DNA of 64,000 nt from Hyalella azteca (taxonomy: Eukaryota; Arthropoda; Malacostraca; Amphipoda; Hyalellidae). The number at the start of each line of letters is the position of its first letter. Position 1 is the stretch's first letter. Where the stretch lies: assembly GCF_000764305.2 (NCBI RefSeq), contig NW_025944346.1, positions 1 through 64,000 on the forward strand. The letters run 5' to 3'. The position numbers and the translations under genes were made by a program. The notes beneath the pieces were generated by a model that was not told the DNA's origin, ran no database searches, and saw only the letters and a list, made by a program, of their open reading frames with translations. Below are positions 61,418 through 64,000 of this stretch, piece by piece.

Positions 61418-61536
61418 TGCCCCCTCGACTGAGCGCGAGTACGAGCGAGGTGCGCGTGCGTGAGGGCGAGACCGGCGTGGTGCTCGAGTGCATCCTGGAC
61501 GTGGGCGACGACCCCATCAAGTATAGGTGGCTCAAG
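61418..61536 (+). CDS. Ig-domain protein, exon 2: first half of the Ig domain
   Basis: Acceptor TATATTTCAG at 61417, donor CTCAAG|GTGGGA after 61536. The exon opens with two bases completing a Leu codon and then reads 39 codons: PPRLSASTSEVRVREGETGV, then VLECILDVGDDPIKYRWLK. The EGE...VVLEC motif is strand B with the first disulphide cysteine, and YRWLK is strand C with the invariant core Trp. Codon use is strongly GC-rich against the AT-rich introns, another sign of a conserved exon. It ends in phase 0. Joined product: Cys54 here pairs with Cys105 in exon 3. Confidence 0.88.
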
Positions 61537-61547
61537 GTGGGACGTCG

Positions 61548-61770
61548 TGATGGATGGTAACGTTCTGCGTCATGACGGACGATAACGTTTTGCGTCATGA
61601 CGGACGATAGCGTTTTGCGTTATGACGGACGATAACGTTTTGCGCCGTGACGGACGATAACGTTTTGCGTTATGACGGACGACAACGTTTTGCGTTATGA
61701 CGGACGATAACGTTTTGTGTCATCACGGACGATAACGTTTTGCGCATTGATGTTTTGCGTCGCATTATAA
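61548..61770. repeat. 25-bp minisatellite in intron 2
   Basis: About eight units of GACGGACGATAACGTTTTGC plus GTCAT, starting about 12 bp after the exon 2 donor. Degenerate relatives (ACGCTAACCTTTTTTATCAT) continue to about 61990. Confidence 0.9.
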
Positions 61771-62742
61771 GCTAAAGCTTTCCGTCATGACGGATTGGTT
61801 AACCCTTTTTTGTCACGTCTGACGCTATCCTTTCTTATGATAGACGTTAGCCTTTTTCGTTATTGTTTACGCCAACGTTGTGTCATGATGGTCGCTAACC
61901 TTTTTTATCATGACAGACGCCAACCATTTTTTATCCAAACGAACGCTGGCCTTTCATATCAGTACGGATACCAACCTTTCCAATTATTACCGGCTTAACC
62001 ATCAAAACCTCTTGAGTCACCACTTCACTTAATTGGTTCGCTACTTCCAATAGACACGATATGCTTTCTTACCAAATTTAATAAGAATGTTTGGAAGACT
62101 TTTCTTTTTTTTTTGTTTGACGTATCTTGTGCCGCTATGAGTGTCAAGTGTGGCAACTGATGAGTAGAGCCTATTTCCCAATTATCCAAGAGTATTGTAT
62201 AATCAGCTATTCTCCCCAGAGAATATATTAGTTATGTATCAGTTAACTGAAATGTAAGGGAAGCTCATCATGTTTCATTGACTGAAGGCCCCTTGCAGTA
62301 TTTCGAACTGAAAGAACCTGATCAAATATTAATTATTTGCAACCAATTTAAACCATAATAACTGAATGAGCTTCATAAATTCATCAAGTATCACTAACTA
62401 AAAGTAACCAACTCCAAGTGATACTAGTAATGACCCCGCTAAGTAAAGTTGACCGTTCAAAGGGCCGTTTGACCTAACGACCGCTATATTGCTTCGTTGA
62501 TGGCGCTGTTACGATTCGCCTCTGTACTTTTTGACGAGATCTTTCGCAGGCTATTTATATTTTATTGTGAAGCATACTTCGTGAAATCGCTCTTTGATGA
62601 ATTCTTACAATTTATGTTGAACTATATATTTGTATTGGCTCTTTACGAATCTAAGTGTTTTCACCATCTGGCCGTAAGTAACCATCTGGGAGTGAGTGCT
62701 TCTATTTTTATGCCATAGCTTACGTATCAGATCCACCTGTGG

Positions 62743-63380
62743 GTGTATACGGGTTGTATCTTAGAAACACCTGAGTTTTGGGTTGAAACTTAGAACCACA
62801 TGAGTTTTGGGTCGAAACTTAGAACCACTTGAGTTTTGGGTTGAAACTTGGAACCACCGGCGTATTGGGTTAAAACTTAGAAGACCTGCGTTTTGGGTTG
62901 AAACTTAGTACACCTGCGTTTTGGGTTGAAACTTAGAACCACCTGAGTTTTGGGTTGAAACTTAGAACCACCTGAGTTTTGGGTTGAAACTTAGAACCAC
63001 CTGAGTTTTGGGAGTATACGGGTTGTATCTTAGAACCACCTGAGTTTTGGGTTGAAACTTAGAACTACATGTGTTTTGGGTTGAAACTTAGAACCACCTG
63101 CGTATTGGGTTAAAACTTAGAAGACCTGCGTTTTGGGTTGAAACTTAAAACACCTGCGTTTTGGGTTGAAACTTAGAACCACCTGAGTTTTGGGTTGAAA
63201 CTTAGAACCACCTGCGTTTTGGGCTGAAACTTAAAACCATTTACGTTTTGGGTTGAAACTTAGAACAACTTGCGTTTTGGGTTAAAACTTGGAAGCACCT
63301 GCGTATTGGGTTGAAACTTAGAACCACCTGCGAGTTGTGTTTCGACTCAAAACCACCTGCGGTTTGGAGTGTTTGAACCA
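62743..63380. repeat. 29-bp minisatellite with 269-bp higher-order period
   Basis: About 21 units of CACCTGAGTTTTGGGTTGAA plus ACTTAGAAC. The variant GTATACGGGTTGTATCTTAG occurs at 62745 and 63014, and the order of variant units after it (including the odd GCGTATTGGGTTAAAACTTA and the short AAGACCTGCG unit) is repeated, giving a higher-order unit of 269 bp present about 2.3 times. Confidence 0.92.
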
Positions 63381-63528
63381 CATGTGGACTACGGTCACGA
63401 TTAATTTTCATGTTCGTGTATTGTATTCAAAGTGACATTTATTTAAAATTCAGATTCAAGTTCAAGCTGGACCGACGTAGCAACGTTCAAATAACTTCCG
63501 TGTTGTTTTTGGTTAGCATCACGCAAAC

Positions 63529-63692
63529 TTTTTAGCGCATTTTCTCATTTATGGAAAAAAGGCGCTATTGTGCTCGCCATGTCCGTTCGTCCGTCCGTCC
63601 GTCCGTCTGTCCGTCTGTCCGTCCGTGACTTCACGTTTTCGTTGGCGAGAAAATTCGCTCTCTGTCACTCACTGCAGTGAGTACTGAGTTAT
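63529..63692 (+). mobile_element. HINE-like element, copy 6, next to an Ig-gene splice site
   Basis: TTTTTAGCGCATTTTCTCAT, the longest (GTCY)n run of the set (63580-63626), GACTTCACGTTTTCGTTGGC, GAGAAAATTCGCTC, palindrome ACTCACTGCAGTGAGT (63667-63682) and ACTGAGTTATAT. It ends 40 bp before the exon 3 acceptor, so the branch point must lie in the short remaining stretch or in the element itself. Confidence 0.8.
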
Positions 63693-63732
63693 ATATTTTC
63701 TTAGTTTTATTAAGTTTTGGATTTTGTTGCAG

Positions 63733-63892
63733 AAACACCTGTGGGTGACGGGCACGCTGGGGTATTCGTACCGGGGGTACAAGCGCCTGCTGCTCGCCCT
63801 GCAGACCATCAGACCAGACCACGCCGGCAAGTATGTCTGCGAGGCCAGCAACGCTGCCGGCACTCACACTGCAGAGATCAACGTCGTCGTCG
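63733..63892 (+). CDS. Ig-domain protein, exon 3: second half of the Ig domain
   Basis: Acceptor TTTTGTTGCAG at 63732, donor GTCG|GTGAGA after 63892. Read in phase 0 it gives 53 codons plus one base: KHLWVTGTLGYSYRGYKRLL, then LALQTIRPDHAGKYVCEASN, then AAGTHTAEINVVV. LxLQTIRPDHAGKYVCEASNAAG is the strand E-F-G signature of I-set Ig domains, with the D-x-G-x-Y-x-C motif in full (DHAGKYVC) and the second cysteine 51 residues after the first. The exon ends in phase 1, so exons 2+3 form a symmetric 1-1 Ig module, the usual arrangement for repeated Ig domains. More Ig or FN3 domains probably follow. I cannot name the family member. Confidence 0.9.
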
Positions 63893-64000
63893 GTGAGACG
63901 CTCAGGGGTGACTTTTTTAATTTATTATCAATTAAATTAAAATATCATAATTATCTAAATTGAAGACATTTGTGTTAGGACTTATATCCTTGTTTTGAAG
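63893..64000 (+). other. Start of Ig gene intron 3
   Basis: GTGAGA donor followed by AT-rich sequence to the window edge. The gene continues to the right. Confidence 0.7.

Larger units (their letters stand above)
61537..63732 (+). other. Ig gene intron 2
   Basis: 2,196-bp phase-0 intron, GTGGGA...TTGCAG, splitting the Ig domain between strand C and the C'-E region. More than half of it is minisatellite (25-bp and 29-bp arrays), and a HINE lies 40 bp before the acceptor. The stretch 61990-62740 between the arrays is AT-rich and shows nothing. Confidence 0.85.

Overview
The window is AT-rich, intron-rich eukaryotic DNA, most likely from an arthropod. Three things point that way: metazoan-type exons with GT/AG splice sites, a short run of the arthropod telomere repeat TTAGG, and dispersed elements with a (GTCY)n core of the kind described from insects. 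A crustacean would fit but is not shown. There are no prokaryotic genes, operons, rRNA genes or CRISPR arrays. More than 95% of the window is intergenic or intronic DNA made of small transposable elements, inverted repeats and minisatellites.

Genes. One gene is well supported. It starts at 60520 on the + strand, and its first three coding exons (60520-60607, 61418-61536, 63733-63892) join in phase into a signal peptide plus one complete I-set immunoglobulin domain; it continues past the right edge. A second gene start is likely on the - strand at 1775, with a YY1-type AAGATGGCGGC element 60 bp upstream; I do not recognise the protein. A 206-bp coding fragment at 3205-3410 looks like the NTPase region of a TANC/rolling-pebbles scaffold protein, but it lies between two sequencing adapters, so it is displaced. 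Weaker candidates are a - strand open segment at 3451-3765 and an exon-like block at 25198-25313.

Mobile DNA. Six copies (two of them duplicates of each other) of a ~150-165 bp element carry subterminal inverted repeats, a (GTCC/GTCT)n core and a perfect 16-bp palindrome near one end. This looks like a non-autonomous Helentron/DINE (HINE). There is also a complete 157-bp hAT MITE with an 8-bp target duplication (31079-31235), two copies of a hAT-like terminal segment (to 5169 and to 42100), a three-copy MITE family (12598, about 36480, 60615), a tRNA-derived SINE (about 30727 leftwards), and a 474-bp foldback palindrome (19290-19763).

Tandem repeats. Arrays have units of 17, 24, 25, 26, 29 (with a 269-bp higher-order period), 33, 43 and 53 bp. 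Two of them, plus a MITE, a HINE and a short AT-rich array, sit inside the introns of the Ig gene.

Assembly quality. The sequence contains artefacts that must be allowed for. Untrimmed Nextera mosaic ends lie at 2915-2933, 3165-3202, 3413-3450 and 48670-48688; two of them are the head-to-head form of the mate-pair junction adapter. Six single N bases mark joins. Between the last two Ns a foreign ~0.9 kb piece separates two near-identical ~1.57 kb copies (46979-48563 and 49460-51013), which is best read as two overlapping contig ends that were never merged. The order of sequence in 2.9-3.8 kb and 46.9-51.0 kb should not be trusted.
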